Assembly: GCA_027886785.1 (NCBI GenBank)
Contig: JAPCJV010000048.1
Coordinates: 1-9,090, forward strand
Length of the DNA: 9,090 nt
Source of the DNA: Nitrososphaerota archaeon
GTDB lineage: Archaea > Thermoproteota > Nitrososphaeria > Nitrososphaerales > CADDZS01
Direction: 5' to 3'
Each line of letters opens with the position of its first letter. Position 1 is the stretch's first letter. Below, one piece after another: positions 1 through 6,786 of this stretch. The translations under genes and the position numbers were made by a program. The notes under the pieces are model-generated. The model saw nothing but the letters and a program-made list of their open reading frames with translations. It made no database searches and was not told where the DNA came from.

Positions 1-7
1 AGCGTGT

Positions 8-610
8 GTGTTCAAAAAGTTGAGCAGCAGAACCGAACAGATAACCAGCGAAGTACGGCGGTTGGTCTTGACTGCGCGTAGTCTACAGGCGCAGCTAGAT
101 CAATCCATTCCGAAAAAGACTCACGAAGAAGTGATCGCGAGGATGCAGGCGACCATCGATGGGATGGCGGCAGAACTGAGGAGGACCAAGGGCCAGCTAG
201 AAGAAACCCAGACGATCGGGCAAGGCCTGAGCATTCTGGGGAAACAAGTGGCGGCGCAAGGAGACACCCTCAAGGAAGCGGCAATGAAGATCTCAGAAGT
301 CACTGTGCCGAATCAGGTCTACCAAAACGCGCTCACCCGAATCTCAGATCTCGAGCAGGTGCTCACCCGAAAAGATCAGGAAATCCAAAACATTCGCGAT
401 TCTTCCGTGTTGAAGGAACAATACATCCGCTCCGAAACGAGGATCTCAGAACTGGAGAATATTTTGGCGAACTCTATGCCCAAGACCGAGTTCGAGAGTC
501 TTTCCCAGCAGATCGACACTCTCACCAAGGCAGCGCCCGTGATTACACCGGGAATGGATGACCTGGCTCATCCACAAGTCGCCCAAACCGTACAAGTCGC
601 AGCTAACTAA
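8..610 (+). CDS. Coiled-coil repeat protein, unknown function
   Basis: This 200-residue protein is almost wholly charged and helical, with no signal peptide or membrane segment, so it is probably cytosolic. Four imperfect repeats share a small-Pro-Lys or similar opening followed by a heptad-like stretch: SIPKKTHEEVIARM near residue 33, TVPNQVYQNALTRISDLE near 99, SVLKEQYIRSETRISELE near 132 and SMPKTEFESLSQQIDTL near 156. The motif RISxLExxL recurs, which suggests a long coiled coil. The C-terminal 25 residues are Pro/Val/Gln-rich and look flexible. The start is uncertain: GTG at 8 is used here, but the frame is open back to the window edge through a GTGTGTG run, so the gene may begin earlier. 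No enzyme motif is visible. A structural or scaffolding role is only inference. Confidence 0.72.
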   Translation: MFKKLSSRTEQITSEVRRLVLTARSLQAQLDQSIPKKTHEEVIARMQATIDGMAAELRRTKGQLEETQTIGQGLSILGKQVAAQGDTLKEAAMKISEVTVPNQVYQNALTRISDLEQVLTRKDQEIQNIRDSSVLKEQYIRSETRISELENILANSMPKTEFESLSQQIDTLTKAAPVITPGMDDLAHPQVAQTVQVAAN

Positions 611-645
611 GCCTCCACCCGGAGGCTTTCTCATTTTTTTTCTTA
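611..645 (+). terminator. Hairpin plus T-tract terminator
   Basis: Immediately after the TAA of the coiled-coil gene, a perfect 6-bp stem (GCCTCC at 611-616, GGAGGC at 621-626) with an ACCC loop is followed by a T-rich tract including eight consecutive T residues at 634-641. Archaeal termination needs mainly the T-tract, so this is a good 3' end for the upstream gene. Confidence 0.6.
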
Positions 646-776
646 TTTCTTTACTAAACTAACTCGCTTCGAGAGAGACCCATTTTCCCTTAACCCGTGT
701 ATGTTTTCTCAAACTTTGAATTCTAGATTAAAGAGATTCCACAATTCCACTTTTCCGCACGGCCGCTAGGTAACAA

Positions 777-786
777 CATAAATATT
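777..786 (+). promoter_or_regulatory. TATA-like box for the first surface protein
   Basis: The stretch CATAAATATT is the best TATA-like match in the 170-nt gap. It lies about 32 nt upstream of TTG 814, so a transcript starting about 26 nt downstream would be nearly leaderless for that codon. It would also exclude the GTG at 787 as the translation start. This is motif reading only. Confidence 0.4.
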
Positions 787-813
787 GTGGAGTTAACATC
801 ACCTTGTTTTACA

Positions 814-1485
814 TTGAGTAATTTAGAGTTCAACAGAAAGAACCAAGGTATCGCCGCTGTCGCTATTGTTGTCATAATTGTTGTAATTATCGCAGCGGTC
901 GGGGTTGGCGCTTACGTGGCTCTAAATCCTTCAAAAACAAGTACCACCGCTTCCACATCGACGACTCTCGCGCAAAGTTCAACTCCTGTAACTTCCAGCT
1001 CAGCTACGCAAGTGAGTTCTTCCTCTGTTCCTTCTTCATCTCAGGCTGCTTCGACGACCAGTAGCAGCATAGTCGTGACAACTTCATCTCCAAGTGTTCA
1101 GAGCTCAAATTCAACGACCGTGTCGACGAACACGACAACCATAGTATCTAACTCCCCGACACCCACTACATCATTCAGCACAATTAGCGGCTGCTACAAC
1201 GTTACTACCACGTACACGACTACCGTTACTCTGTCAGGATACACTTCAACATACTCAGCTACGACCTTTGTCATAACCGGATCAACGGGTACTCTAACCG
1301 GAACCACCTTCACGTTTTCGGGTGGAACTTACAATTGCAGGCTCTATCCTCCAACCACGTTTTCATATAATGGTACGACTTACACAATCACAGGGACTAC
1401 TTTCGTGGAGAACTATACTTACACTGCAACACAAAATGCTAGTACATATACGGAGACCATTACCGAGACCCACACAACTTCGTAA
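814..1485 (+). CDS. Ser/Thr-rich membrane-anchored surface protein
   Basis: A short basic N-terminus (NRKNQG) is followed by one hydrophobic helix (about residues 12-37, IAAVAIVVIIVV onward, ending GAYVAL). About 90 residues of almost pure Ser/Thr with Val, Ala and Pro come next, then a Thr/Tyr/Gly-rich C-terminal domain with only two cysteines (codons at 1192 and 1336), which could form a disulfide. NxS/T sequons are frequent (NVT, NGT, NYT, NAS). This layout fits an extracytoplasmic, probably glycosylated stalk protein held by an N-terminal anchor, or processed like a class III (pilin-type) signal. The frame is open from GTG 787. TTG 814 is preferred because it puts the leader in the same position as in the paralogue at 1581 and fits the TATA-like box at 777. 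Function is unknown. Confidence 0.82.
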   Translation: MSNLEFNRKNQGIAAVAIVVIIVVIIAAVGVGAYVALNPSKTSTTASTSTTLAQSSTPVTSSSATQVSSSSVPSSSQAASTTSSSIVVTTSSPSVQSSNSTTVSTNTTTIVSNSPTPTTSFSTISGCYNVTTTYTTTVTLSGYTSTYSATTFVITGSTGTLTGTTFTFSGGTYNCRLYPPTTFSYNGTTYTITGTTFVENYTYTATQNASTYTETITETHTTS

Positions 1486-1580
1486 CTCTAGTCTATTTTA
1501 GAGGAATGTGCCAAGGATAGTTGTTCTGAGAGTATTAGTGCGAACCAGGGCACTCATCCTGTTTTCTTTTCGATTTGAGA

Positions 1581-2525
1581 ATGAAGCTAAATAGGAAAAG
1601 CAGCGGTATTGCCGCTGTCGCTATTGTAATAGTAGTGGTGATCATTATTGCTGTAGTAGGAGTCGGAGCTTATGTGGCTCTGGGAAGTTCCAATACAGGT
1701 AGTACCCAGTCAACCCGTATGACTCAAACTGCGAGTACGCCTCCCTCTGCTACCTCATCCACAGTGAGCAGCTCGAGTATTCCTCCACCGGTGAGCTCCA
1801 CCACCTTGAGTGTTGCATCCTCCTTCACCTCCAGCTCCTCCCAGAGCTCCTCGAGTTCGACGCGATCTACTTCCAGTTCAATTCAAACAAGCGTCAGTAT
1901 TAACGCGAGCTTGGGGTACTATGGGAACATCAAAGATCTCATCGGCAACTTCAGTCAGATGGAGATTCAGTATTCTTTTGGTAATGCCTCTCAAACGTCC
2001 AACGAGACGATCCAATATCACGTCGTGGGGCATCCCACGATCAATGGCTCGATGTTGACAGAAGTGAATGTTACCTTTTTCGGAATGGCGGTTGAGAGCC
2101 AGCAGGCGAGTAACCTCACGGCTCTGATCTTCTACAATGCTGCGGGGAACATTACCCTTGCTCAAGAAAATGGGCAGAACCTCACAGGCTCCATGGCCGC
2201 GTTTGCCGGATTTATCGTCTTGCCCTTCAATCTATTCCTGAATTATCAAACAGGGTTCCTGAAGAATTTCTCAGCCTACGCCAATTTCCAGAACCAAGGG
2301 ACTGCAACCGAGACCTTAGGACAGTTATCGTTGCCAGTTACGAGTTATACTGCCACCCAGTTTACTTACCAGAATTTCACCGCCACTAGCGCAACGATCA
2401 AGATTGGGCATCTGCCGAACAATCTAGAAATTACGACCCTGATTTCCATTGTTGGAGCTACGGGTGCTGGGGTAAAAGGGACAGAGAATTTCGAGTACCG
2501 GCTTGTCTCCGCTACGCCGGCCTAG
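1581..2525 (+). CDS. Membrane-anchored surface protein, paralogous leader
   Basis: The 314-residue product begins MKLNRKSSGIAAVAIV, nearly the same leader and membrane helix (about residues 9-34, ending GVGAYVAL) as the gene upstream. A Ser/Thr/Pro stalk runs to about residue 108. A globular beta-rich domain of about 200 residues follows, without cysteines but with about ten NxS/T sequons (NFS, NAS, NET, NGS, NVT, NLT, NIT, NFT), so it is probably secreted, anchored and N-glycosylated. I do not recognise the C-terminal domain. Its alternating pattern (YSF..., IQYHVVGH..., GSMLTEVNVTF) suggests a beta-sandwich or half-barrel. ATG 1581 is chosen over an in-frame TTG at 1575 because it matches the paralogue's leader. 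The 95-nt gap after the upstream gene shows no strong promoter, so co-transcription is possible. Confidence 0.87.
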   Translation: MKLNRKSSGIAAVAIVIVVVIIIAVVGVGAYVALGSSNTGSTQSTRMTQTASTPPSATSSTVSSSSIPPPVSSTTLSVASSFTSSSSQSSSSSTRSTSSSIQTSVSINASLGYYGNIKDLIGNFSQMEIQYSFGNASQTSNETIQYHVVGHPTINGSMLTEVNVTFFGMAVESQQASNLTALIFYNAAGNITLAQENGQNLTGSMAAFAGFIVLPFNLFLNYQTGFLKNFSAYANFQNQGTATETLGQLSLPVTSYTATQFTYQNFTATSATIKIGHLPNNLEITTLISIVGATGAGVKGTENFEYRLVSATPA

Positions 2526-2538
2526 AGCTACAGAGATG

Positions 2539-2560
2539 AGAGTAAGTCTGTCCTTACTCT
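2539..2560. terminator. Hairpin between convergent genes
   Basis: A perfect 8-bp inverted repeat (AGAGTAAG at 2539-2546, CTTACTCT at 2553-2560, 6-nt loop) lies in the 64-nt gap between a plus-strand stop (2525) and a minus-strand stop (2590). Its position suggests a bidirectional 3'-end structure. There is no strong T-tract on either side, so terminator function is uncertain. Confidence 0.4.
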
Positions 2561-2589
2561 AACGTTAGATTCCGGGTAAAGCTGGGTTT

Positions 2590-2802
2590 CTAAAAATCGT
2601 TCCGCCGAAGGATCGAGATAATCCCGACGAAGGAAACCAGGATCCCACTCACAAAAAAGTACTGCCCTGGATACAACATAGCTGTTTGAGAACCGGCCTG
2701 AAGCGACATGTAGCTTCCCAGCGCAAAAAGGATTAACCCGCTCGCGCTCAGAAATAAGTTTAACATCCCGAGGGATGCCTGCGCAGTTCTGGTGTCTTCC
2801 AA
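2590..2802 (-). CDS. Small two-helix membrane protein
   Basis: This 70-residue protein has two hydrophobic segments, about residues 14-32 (LNLFLSASGLILFALGSYM) and 44-63 (QYFFVSGILVSFVGIISIL), joined by a short polar loop and ending in a basic tail (RRNDF). The hairpin topology points to an integral membrane protein with both ends on the same side. The start is TTG at 2802, with ATG at 2766 (residue 13) as an alternative that would barely spare the first helix. A TATA-like sequence lies about 40 nt upstream. I do not recognise a family. A longer minus-strand frame over the same bases reads as non-protein-like and is a shadow. Confidence 0.6.
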   Translation of the reverse strand: MEDTRTAQASLGMLNLFLSASGLILFALGSYMSLQAGSQTAMLYPGQYFFVSGILVSFVGIISILRRNDF

Positions 2803-2838
2803 GCGGGGTTCTGCACGAGTTCTTGAACGATAACTGTG

Positions 2839-2846
2839 CTATATAC
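2839..2846 (-). promoter_or_regulatory. TATA-like box for the small membrane protein
   Basis: On the minus strand the sequence reads GTATATAGC here. A start about 26 nt downstream would fall near 2815, leaving a leader of about 13 nt before TTG 2802. It is the only clear TATA-like element in the gap to the next gene. Confidence 0.4.
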
Positions 2847-2954
2847 GTGCCCGGAAAACTGGATTTTTCTACATATCCTGGGATCTGATTGCCCTTCTTT
2901 CTCATTAGCTAATCTGGAAATCAGCCAACTCATAGCAGAGTGCCATATAGGAAA

Positions 2955-2990
2955 AGTTCCTCCCTTCGCTTGGGAGGGGGGCCTATCAAT
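2955..2990 (+). repeat. Dispersed G/C-rich palindromic repeat, copy A (short)
   Basis: The copy reads AGTTCCTCCCTTCGCTT then GGGAGGGGGGCCTATCAAT. It contains a hairpin (CCTCCC, 7-nt loop, GGGAGG) and shares, in order, the blocks CTCCC, TCGCTTG, GGGGGGCC and TATCA with the longer copies at 6020-6074 and 7212-7264. It sits in the gap between the glycosyltransferase 3' end and the small membrane gene. It is the most diverged and shortest copy, lacking the central CG-TCCCC part. Confidence 0.45.
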
Positions 2991-3023
2991 CGATGTTGAT
3001 GAAATGGAAAGAATTTTTCTGAG

Positions 3024-4019
3024 CTAGAGTTTCGAGTCAATACTCTCAGTTTTTTCTAGCTTTTTGTCCAAGGCTTTCTGAGAGTAGAGGATGGCGGACC
3101 CCATGGCCAGGATCACTGAAACCAGAAGCAAGGGCGAAGTTCCAAGCGACAGGGCAAAAGTAGCAAGCCAGTTCCACGAGAACCCGGCAAAGTTGGTGAG
3201 GAGTACCGTCTCCAGAACGGCCGCGTAGAGAAAAGCGATCGCGGGGAATCCCACGAACACCAGGGGGTGCTTTACAGCGACGAACGTCATGAATCGCGAC
3301 TCGAAATGATAGATCACAGGTGATTTGGTTTTGGAGACCTGGGGCTCGTTGACAATGCCCGAGATCGAAAACTCCCGTACCTTCAGGCCCTGCTGGTCTG
3401 CAAACTCCAATACTTCTTTTTCCACGACCACGCTTCCCGTGCCCGGAGGGGAGATCATGGTGAGGCTCTTCTTTCCATAGGCGCGTACCGGCGACTCGCG
3501 ATCGACCAGTTCTCCGTTGTGCCGGGCAGCCTCGATTTCTTCCGTAGAGCATGCTGTCCCAATTGCGATATCCACATCCCCTCGGTGGACGGAATCGATC
3601 AGTCTGGACAGCTCCAGCAAGGTAATCTTGGAACTAGCAGCAACCGTGAGTAAGACCTCTGCCTGCAGTTTCTTTGCCGCGAGGAACAGCGAGGTAATCG
3701 AATCAGATTTTCCGAGCTCTCTCGGGTGCTTGACCACGCTGCACCCCAGCTTTCTCGCAATCTCGTCTGTCGCGTCAGTCGAGCCATCATCACACACGAC
3801 GATTTCGGCTCCCAGTCCAGAAAGATTCACTACGATGCGCGCGATTTGGCCTTCCGCATTGTGACATGGGATTCCGATAACAAGGCTGGATCTTATTTGG
3901 GGTTTTTTTGCTTGAGTTTCTTCAGGCGCGACAGCATCCTTCGACTTTGGTTTGGAAGGATCTTCTTCCTCCGTCGGGTCTTTTCGCCAGAAGAACTTCT
4001 CCGCTTGACTTTGCGACAT
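3024..4019 (-). CDS. Family 2 glycosyltransferase-like membrane protein, DXD motif absent
   Basis: This 331-residue protein has a disordered acidic/basic N-terminus (about 1-42), then a GT-A domain that opens SSLVIGIPCHNAEGQIARIV and carries the nucleotide-binding DDGSTD motif (residues 77-82). That pattern is typical of dolichol-phosphate-mannose-synthase-like GT2 enzymes, which move sugars from nucleotide donors to lipid carriers on the cytosolic membrane face. Two hydrophobic segments (about 252-277 and 284-313) and a basic tail would anchor it. Where the family has its metal-binding DAD(G/K) motif, this protein reads LLTVAASSK (residues 123-131), with no acidic residue. It may therefore be inactive, metal-independent or regulatory. 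The ATG at 4019 is well defined and a weak A/T-rich box lies about 25 nt upstream. Nearby Ser/Thr-rich surface proteins make a role in envelope glycosylation plausible but unproven. Confidence 0.82.
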   Translation of the reverse strand: MSQSQAEKFFWRKDPTEEEDPSKPKSKDAVAPEETQAKKPQIRSSLVIGIPCHNAEGQIARIVVNLSGLGAEIVVCDDGSTDATDEIARKLGCSVVKHPRELGKSDSITSLFLAAKKLQAEVLLTVAASSKITLLELSRLIDSVHRGDVDIAIGTACSTEEIEAARHNGELVDRESPVRAYGKKSLTMISPPGTGSVVVEKEVLEFADQQGLKVREFSISGIVNEPQVSKTKSPVIYHFESRFMTFVAVKHPLVFVGFPAIAFLYAAVLETVLLTNFAGFSWNWLATFALSLGTSPLLLVSVILAMGSAILYSQKALDKKLEKTESIDSKL

Positions 4020-4161
4020 ACGTGGACGAAGACAAAAAATACATTTTTGCGAATATCGAGTTTGTGTTACTTCCGTGGAAATTCCCCAGTAACAGAGACG
4101 ATTTTGCGCTGGAGAAGCTTGGTATATCGGTTACAGCAATAGGGTGATTCTGGATCCTGAG

Positions 4162-4374
4162 CTACTTTTGTTCTCGCAGTTTTTCAGAAATTCTTTTTCT
4201 TAACTGCAGGACCCTCTTGATGATGACCAAACAGATCGCGGTTTCGACTACGCCGAAAACAGACCACGCGAGAAACTGATTGTACGGTAAGAGAATCACA
4301 AGTATGAATCCAGAAAGCATGGCAGAGATTGTGACCATCGCCGCGAAAGGAAGTTCATTTTGTTTCTCAGACAA
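4162..4374 (-). CDS. Small two-helix membrane protein
   Basis: This 70-residue product has helices at about residues 10-29 (FAAMVTISAMLSGFILVILL) and 34-53 (FLAWSVFGVVETAICLVIIK), followed by a strongly basic, charged C-terminal tail (RVLQLRKRISEKLREQK) that would stay in the cytoplasm. The start is TTG at 4374, with ATG at 4338 as the alternative. It lies 142 nt upstream of the glycosyltransferase start on the same strand, so it probably has its own promoter. I do not recognise a family. Size and topology resemble the 2590-2802 protein, but the sequences are not obviously related. Confidence 0.6.
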   Translation of the reverse strand: MSEKQNELPFAAMVTISAMLSGFILVILLPYNQFLAWSVFGVVETAICLVIIKRVLQLRKRISEKLREQK

Positions 4375-4566
4375 AAGTAGTTCCGCCCTAAAGATCAGCT
4401 GTGCAAACGTCTAAAGTACCTTAGGTTTATGAGAATATCCAGCCGACCAATTGAGGAAACAATGGGCGTGGCGTAATAACCTGTCCTATTATTCATGACA
4501 AACAGCTGAGATCATCACCAAGAATAGGAGAAGAAAGGGATGGTTTGAGAAACGTTGAAGGAGATA

Positions 4567-4579
4567 CTTTATTATTTTA
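4567..4579 (+). promoter_or_regulatory. A/T-rich promoter-like element
   Basis: The run CTTTATTATTTTA lies about 45 nt upstream of TTG 4618. A start about 26 nt downstream would give a leader of about 18 nt. I see nothing else recognisable in the 243-nt gap between the divergent small membrane genes. Confidence 0.3.
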
Positions 4580-4617
4580 GGCAAAAAACTTGCTTGCCAA
4601 ACAATCGATAGATAACC

Positions 4618-4830
4618 TTGCAGAGATCATCGAGATTCAGCAACAGAGCCTTATTTTACATCATCATCATAGTTTCCCTGTTGGTCATCCTATTTGTTTC
4701 GATCTTGATCGGATTCGTAATTCTAGTAGTCGCCGTTGTTTTCTATTATCGAATAAGTAGACGCGCCCGATTGGATCCATTTCCTCCTCCCCCTGCAGAC
4801 GGCACAGATTCGCCCCCAGCAAATCCTTAA
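4618..4830 (+). CDS. Single-helix small membrane protein with Pro-rich tail
   Basis: This 70-residue protein has a basic N-terminus (QRSSRFSNR) and a very long hydrophobic stretch (about residues 12-43, FYIIIIVSLLVILF onward). A stop-transfer YYRISRRAR follows, then a Pro/Asp-rich tail (DPFPPPPADGTDSPPANP). Depending on whether the stretch spans once or folds back, the Pro-rich tail is probably cytoplasmic. The start is TTG 4618. An 88-residue antisense frame overlaps it, but this frame's clean membrane and tail architecture makes it the better candidate. The family is unknown. Confidence 0.55.
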   Translation: MQRSSRFSNRALFYIIIIVSLLVILFVSILIGFVILVVAVVFYYRISRRARLDPFPPPPADGTDSPPANP

Positions 4831-5191
4831 CACTTTTCCTCAAATCGCGCCTGCTAATTTTCATTTTTTTGGACTGAAAGAATTTCCAGGTACTGTGCTG
4901 CTCAAGAAGTTTCACGATCAAACCCACGCAACAAAGGTTGATTAGACGCATGCAAGGGTCTCCGCCGTCCGCATTTTGTTGGCTAACGAAACTCGATCTT
5001 TCCTCGCCATTTTCATCGAGTGTTCAATATTGCTCCGGTCGATGAGAGCCCTCCGACGCTGGATTTGACGCTATTCTCAGTCAACGAAACTAATTTAGGG
5101 TACGACCTCCCAATTTGCTAGTAGAACCACGAAAAGAATTGTACAGACTAACAGCATTTTTTTGCGGTATAATTGAACGAACAAATCGAAA
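4831..5191. other. Intergenic stretch, no supported gene
   Basis: No hairpin terminator, tRNA fold or convincing coding frame is visible. A run of seven T residues near 4863-4869 could end the transcript of the small membrane gene. A 42-codon minus-strand frame (4942-5070) has protein-like composition but no recognisable motif. Confidence 0.4.
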
Positions 5192-5200
5192 CAATTATTA
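5192..5200 (+). promoter_or_regulatory. TATA box, leaderless promoter of the DUF1326 gene
   Basis: CAATTATTA is centred 26-27 nt before ATG 5223 and has an A/G-rich stretch (CGAAA) just upstream where the archaeal BRE would sit. This spacing places the transcription start at the ATG itself, which supports 5223 as the start codon over the internal ATG at 5235. Confidence 0.55.
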
Positions 5201-5222
5201 GAGCATTGACTTTCACACCTAC

Positions 5223-5846
5223 ATGGAAACGCCAATGTCATCGAAGAGTAAGTGGAACTTGAAGGGAAGTTATTTTGAAACGTGCAACTGCGAGGTCGAA
5301 TGTCCTTGCATATTCATGAGTGCTCCCAGTCACGGCGATTGTACGGTTCTGGCTGCGTGGCACATCGACGAAGGGAAATTCAATAACCTGAACCTGGGAG
5401 GAATGAATGTTGTTGGAGTGTTTCATTCGCCTGGCAACATGTTCACGACCAAATGGAGGGCTTCACTGTACATTGATGAAAAGGCTTCCAAAGATCAAAC
5501 TCAAGCCCTCACCCAAATATTCGGTGGTAAGGAGGGAGGTGCTCCCGCAGCGCTGGCTTCTTTCGTCGGTGAAGTTGCGGGCGTCAAGAATACCAGGATC
5601 GATTATTCTGCCAGCGGGAAAAACCGCAGCGTGAGAATCCAAAAAATTGGCGAGGCGGAGATCGAAGCAATCGAAGGTCAGGGAGGGGCTGAAGTGCAGC
5701 TTCAAAATCATCCGGTTGCAGTTAGTCCTGGTCAGATAGCGACAGTTGCAAAGTCGAAAAAGTTTAGCTTTCATGATCTGGGATTTGATGTCGAGCTTTC
5801 CAACCGATCTGGGCTGTACGCCCCGTTCAAGTACGATGGAGCTTAA
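5223..5846 (+). CDS. DUF1326 family protein
   Basis: At 207 residues, this is close to the usual length of DUF1326 proteins (PF07040). The N-terminus carries the family signature: WNLKGSYFETCNCEVECPC, with Cys21, Cys23, Cys27 and Cys29, then Cys40 in the sequence HGDCTVL. The CxCx3CxC cluster looks like a metal or redox site, but the family has no established biochemical role. The middle (KWRASLYIDEKASKDQTQALTQIFGG) is also characteristic of the family. No signal peptide or membrane helix is visible, so it should be cytosolic. In many genomes DUF1326 genes neighbour a DUF2182 membrane protein; none is present here, so this copy stands alone. Its promoter predicts a leaderless mRNA. Confidence 0.9.
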   Translation: METPMSSKSKWNLKGSYFETCNCEVECPCIFMSAPSHGDCTVLAAWHIDEGKFNNLNLGGMNVVGVFHSPGNMFTTKWRASLYIDEKASKDQTQALTQIFGGKEGGAPAALASFVGEVAGVKNTRIDYSASGKNRSVRIQKIGEAEIEAIEGQGGAEVQLQNHPVAVSPGQIATVAKSKKFSFHDLGFDVELSNRSGLYAPFKYDGA

Positions 5847-5891
5847 TGAGATTTACAAAACCGCAGCGGGCTACCTGCATTCCGTCTGAAT

Positions 5892-5910
5892 AACTTCCTT
5901 GTGGGAAGTT
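5892..5910 (+). terminator. Hairpin downstream of the DUF1326 gene
   Basis: A perfect 7-bp stem (AACTTCC at 5892-5898, GGAAGTT at 5904-5910) with a 5-nt loop sits 45 nt after the DUF1326 stop codon. Only a short T-run (ATATTTTA) follows, 5 nt downstream, so a 3'-end function is possible but weakly supported. Confidence 0.3.
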
Positions 5911-6019
5911 CCGGATATTTTAGGCGGTGTCTTTTGTCTGGTACGCGCCGCCAGTAACGGAGGAAAGGAAGTGTCCAGCCCCAAGTCGCCCGGACAATTC
6001 AAGGGAGTTGACAGCGGGT

Positions 6020-6074
6020 TTCCAGATAGTCTCCCGTCGCTTGCGATCCCCCAGGGGGGCCCTAGGTCTATCAT
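6020..6074 (+). repeat. Dispersed G/C-rich palindromic repeat, copy C
   Basis: This copy matches copy B (7212-7264) in a fixed order of blocks: TTCCAGA, then CTCCC, CTTGCG, TCCCCC, GGGGGCCC and TATCAT. Its core TCCCCCAGGGGGG is nearly palindromic. It has an insertion (TAGGTC) before TATCAT relative to copy B, and the linker CGTCG where B has CCC. It lies in the convergent gap between the DUF1326 gene and vapC. Confidence 0.6.
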
Positions 6075-6378
6075 ATTCGTTTCAGGTATTTCTTGTAAGC
6101 TTTCAATGGAAGCCTCGCAATTTTTGTTTGATTCAAGAATGCTCCCGCCAAACGAAAGGGGAGTTCTGAAATGAGTCGGAGGGCGAAAGGCAAGCTGAAT
6201 AAATTTTGGTCGCAAAACAGATAGACGAAAATAGTCAAAAAGAATCGCCCTTGGACAGGATTCGATCACGCAGCCTCCAGAGCCGAGTGAAGGTGATAAG
6301 AGCCAAGAGCATCGTCCACGGAATTCAATCCCTCAACCTACAAAATCTGGGCACGAGCACCTAGGGAATTATGGAATG

Positions 6379-6786
6379 TCATAACCGTATCGTGTCCGGC
6401 AAGTCTCTAAAATGAAGGTCGCCTGTCAAAACTTTAGCTTCGTTGACTCTCGCTGTGGCTAGAATAATTGCGTCGAAAAGACTGGGCTTTCTCCGTCCCG
6501 ATTCCTTCGCCTTTTTGCTAAGTTCAAGGTAAGTCTTGCCACTTTCCACCGCGATTGGTTCATCAATTCGCGTGAGTTCCGAGCTCTGGGAAACCGTATT
6601 CAATCTGGCACGAATTACTTTTTCTGCGATCCCTTCTCGAATGTATTTACGAGCTATTTCTGCTAAAACAATCTCGGGAGTGAGGACAAGTTCTGCTTCT
6701 TGTATTGCGGAAAAGGCGGATTGTCCTTTTTCACTCCCTAGAAAAATTTCAATCCACGCATACGAATCAACTACTATCTTCACCAC
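6379..6786 (-). CDS. vapC: PIN-domain toxin ribonuclease VapC
   Basis: PIN-domain endoribonucleases of this type cleave structured RNA such as tRNA or rRNA with Mg2+ when freed from their antitoxin. Numbering from GTG 6786, the four expected acidic residues are present: Asp7 (KIVVDSYAWIE), Glu43 (PEIVLAEIARKY), Asp105 (SLFDAIILATAR) and Asp123 (VLTGDLHF). The length of 135 residues is normal. The GTG at 6786 is chosen because GGTGA, matching the archaeal 16S tail complement, lies 8 nt upstream at 6795-6799. Upstream alternatives are ATG 6792 and TTG 6801. The gene overlaps the vapB end by 20 nt, implying translational coupling in one operon. The toxin looks intact. Confidence 0.9.
   Translation of the reverse strand: MVKIVVDSYAWIEIFLGSEKGQSAFSAIQEAELVLTPEIVLAEIARKYIREGIAEKVIRARLNTVSQSSELTRIDEPIAVESGKTYLELSKKAKESGRRKPSLFDAIILATARVNEAKVLTGDLHFRDLPDTIRL

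Larger units (their letters stand above)
5847..6378. other. Convergent intergenic region with repeat copy C
   Basis: This is about 530 nt between two convergent genes. Supported contents are the hairpin at 5892-5910 and the dispersed repeat at 6020-6074. Open frames of 80-132 codons exist on both strands, but their translations are Pro/Ser/Arg-rich and lack hydrophobic-core patterning, so none is called. Confidence 0.5.

Noticed and set aside
3517..4147. Plus-strand frames of 79-138 codons across the glycosyltransferase-like gene
   Set aside because: They are shadows of the minus-strand gene, whose DDGSTD motif and membrane helices establish the true frame.
4685..4951. 88-codon minus-strand frame antisense to the single-helix membrane protein
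   Set aside because: The plus-strand frame has a coherent membrane helix, stop-transfer and Pro-rich tail, and the antisense product has no such organisation.
4942..5070. 42-codon minus-strand frame containing ALIDRSNIEHSMKMARKDRV
   Set aside because: Composition is protein-like, but there is no family match I recognise and no promoter. Too short to support.
5871..6269. 132-codon minus-strand frame, and 80-91-codon plus-strand frames, over the same region
   Set aside because: Translations are Pro/Ser/Arg-rich without recognisable motifs, and they run through the dispersed repeat. Overlap on both strands suggests chance openness.
6240..6330. tRNA-like T-arm signal (TTCGATC on plus, ATCGAAT on minus)
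   Set aside because: Flanking bases do not form a T-stem, and no acceptor or anticodon stem could be drawn on either strand.
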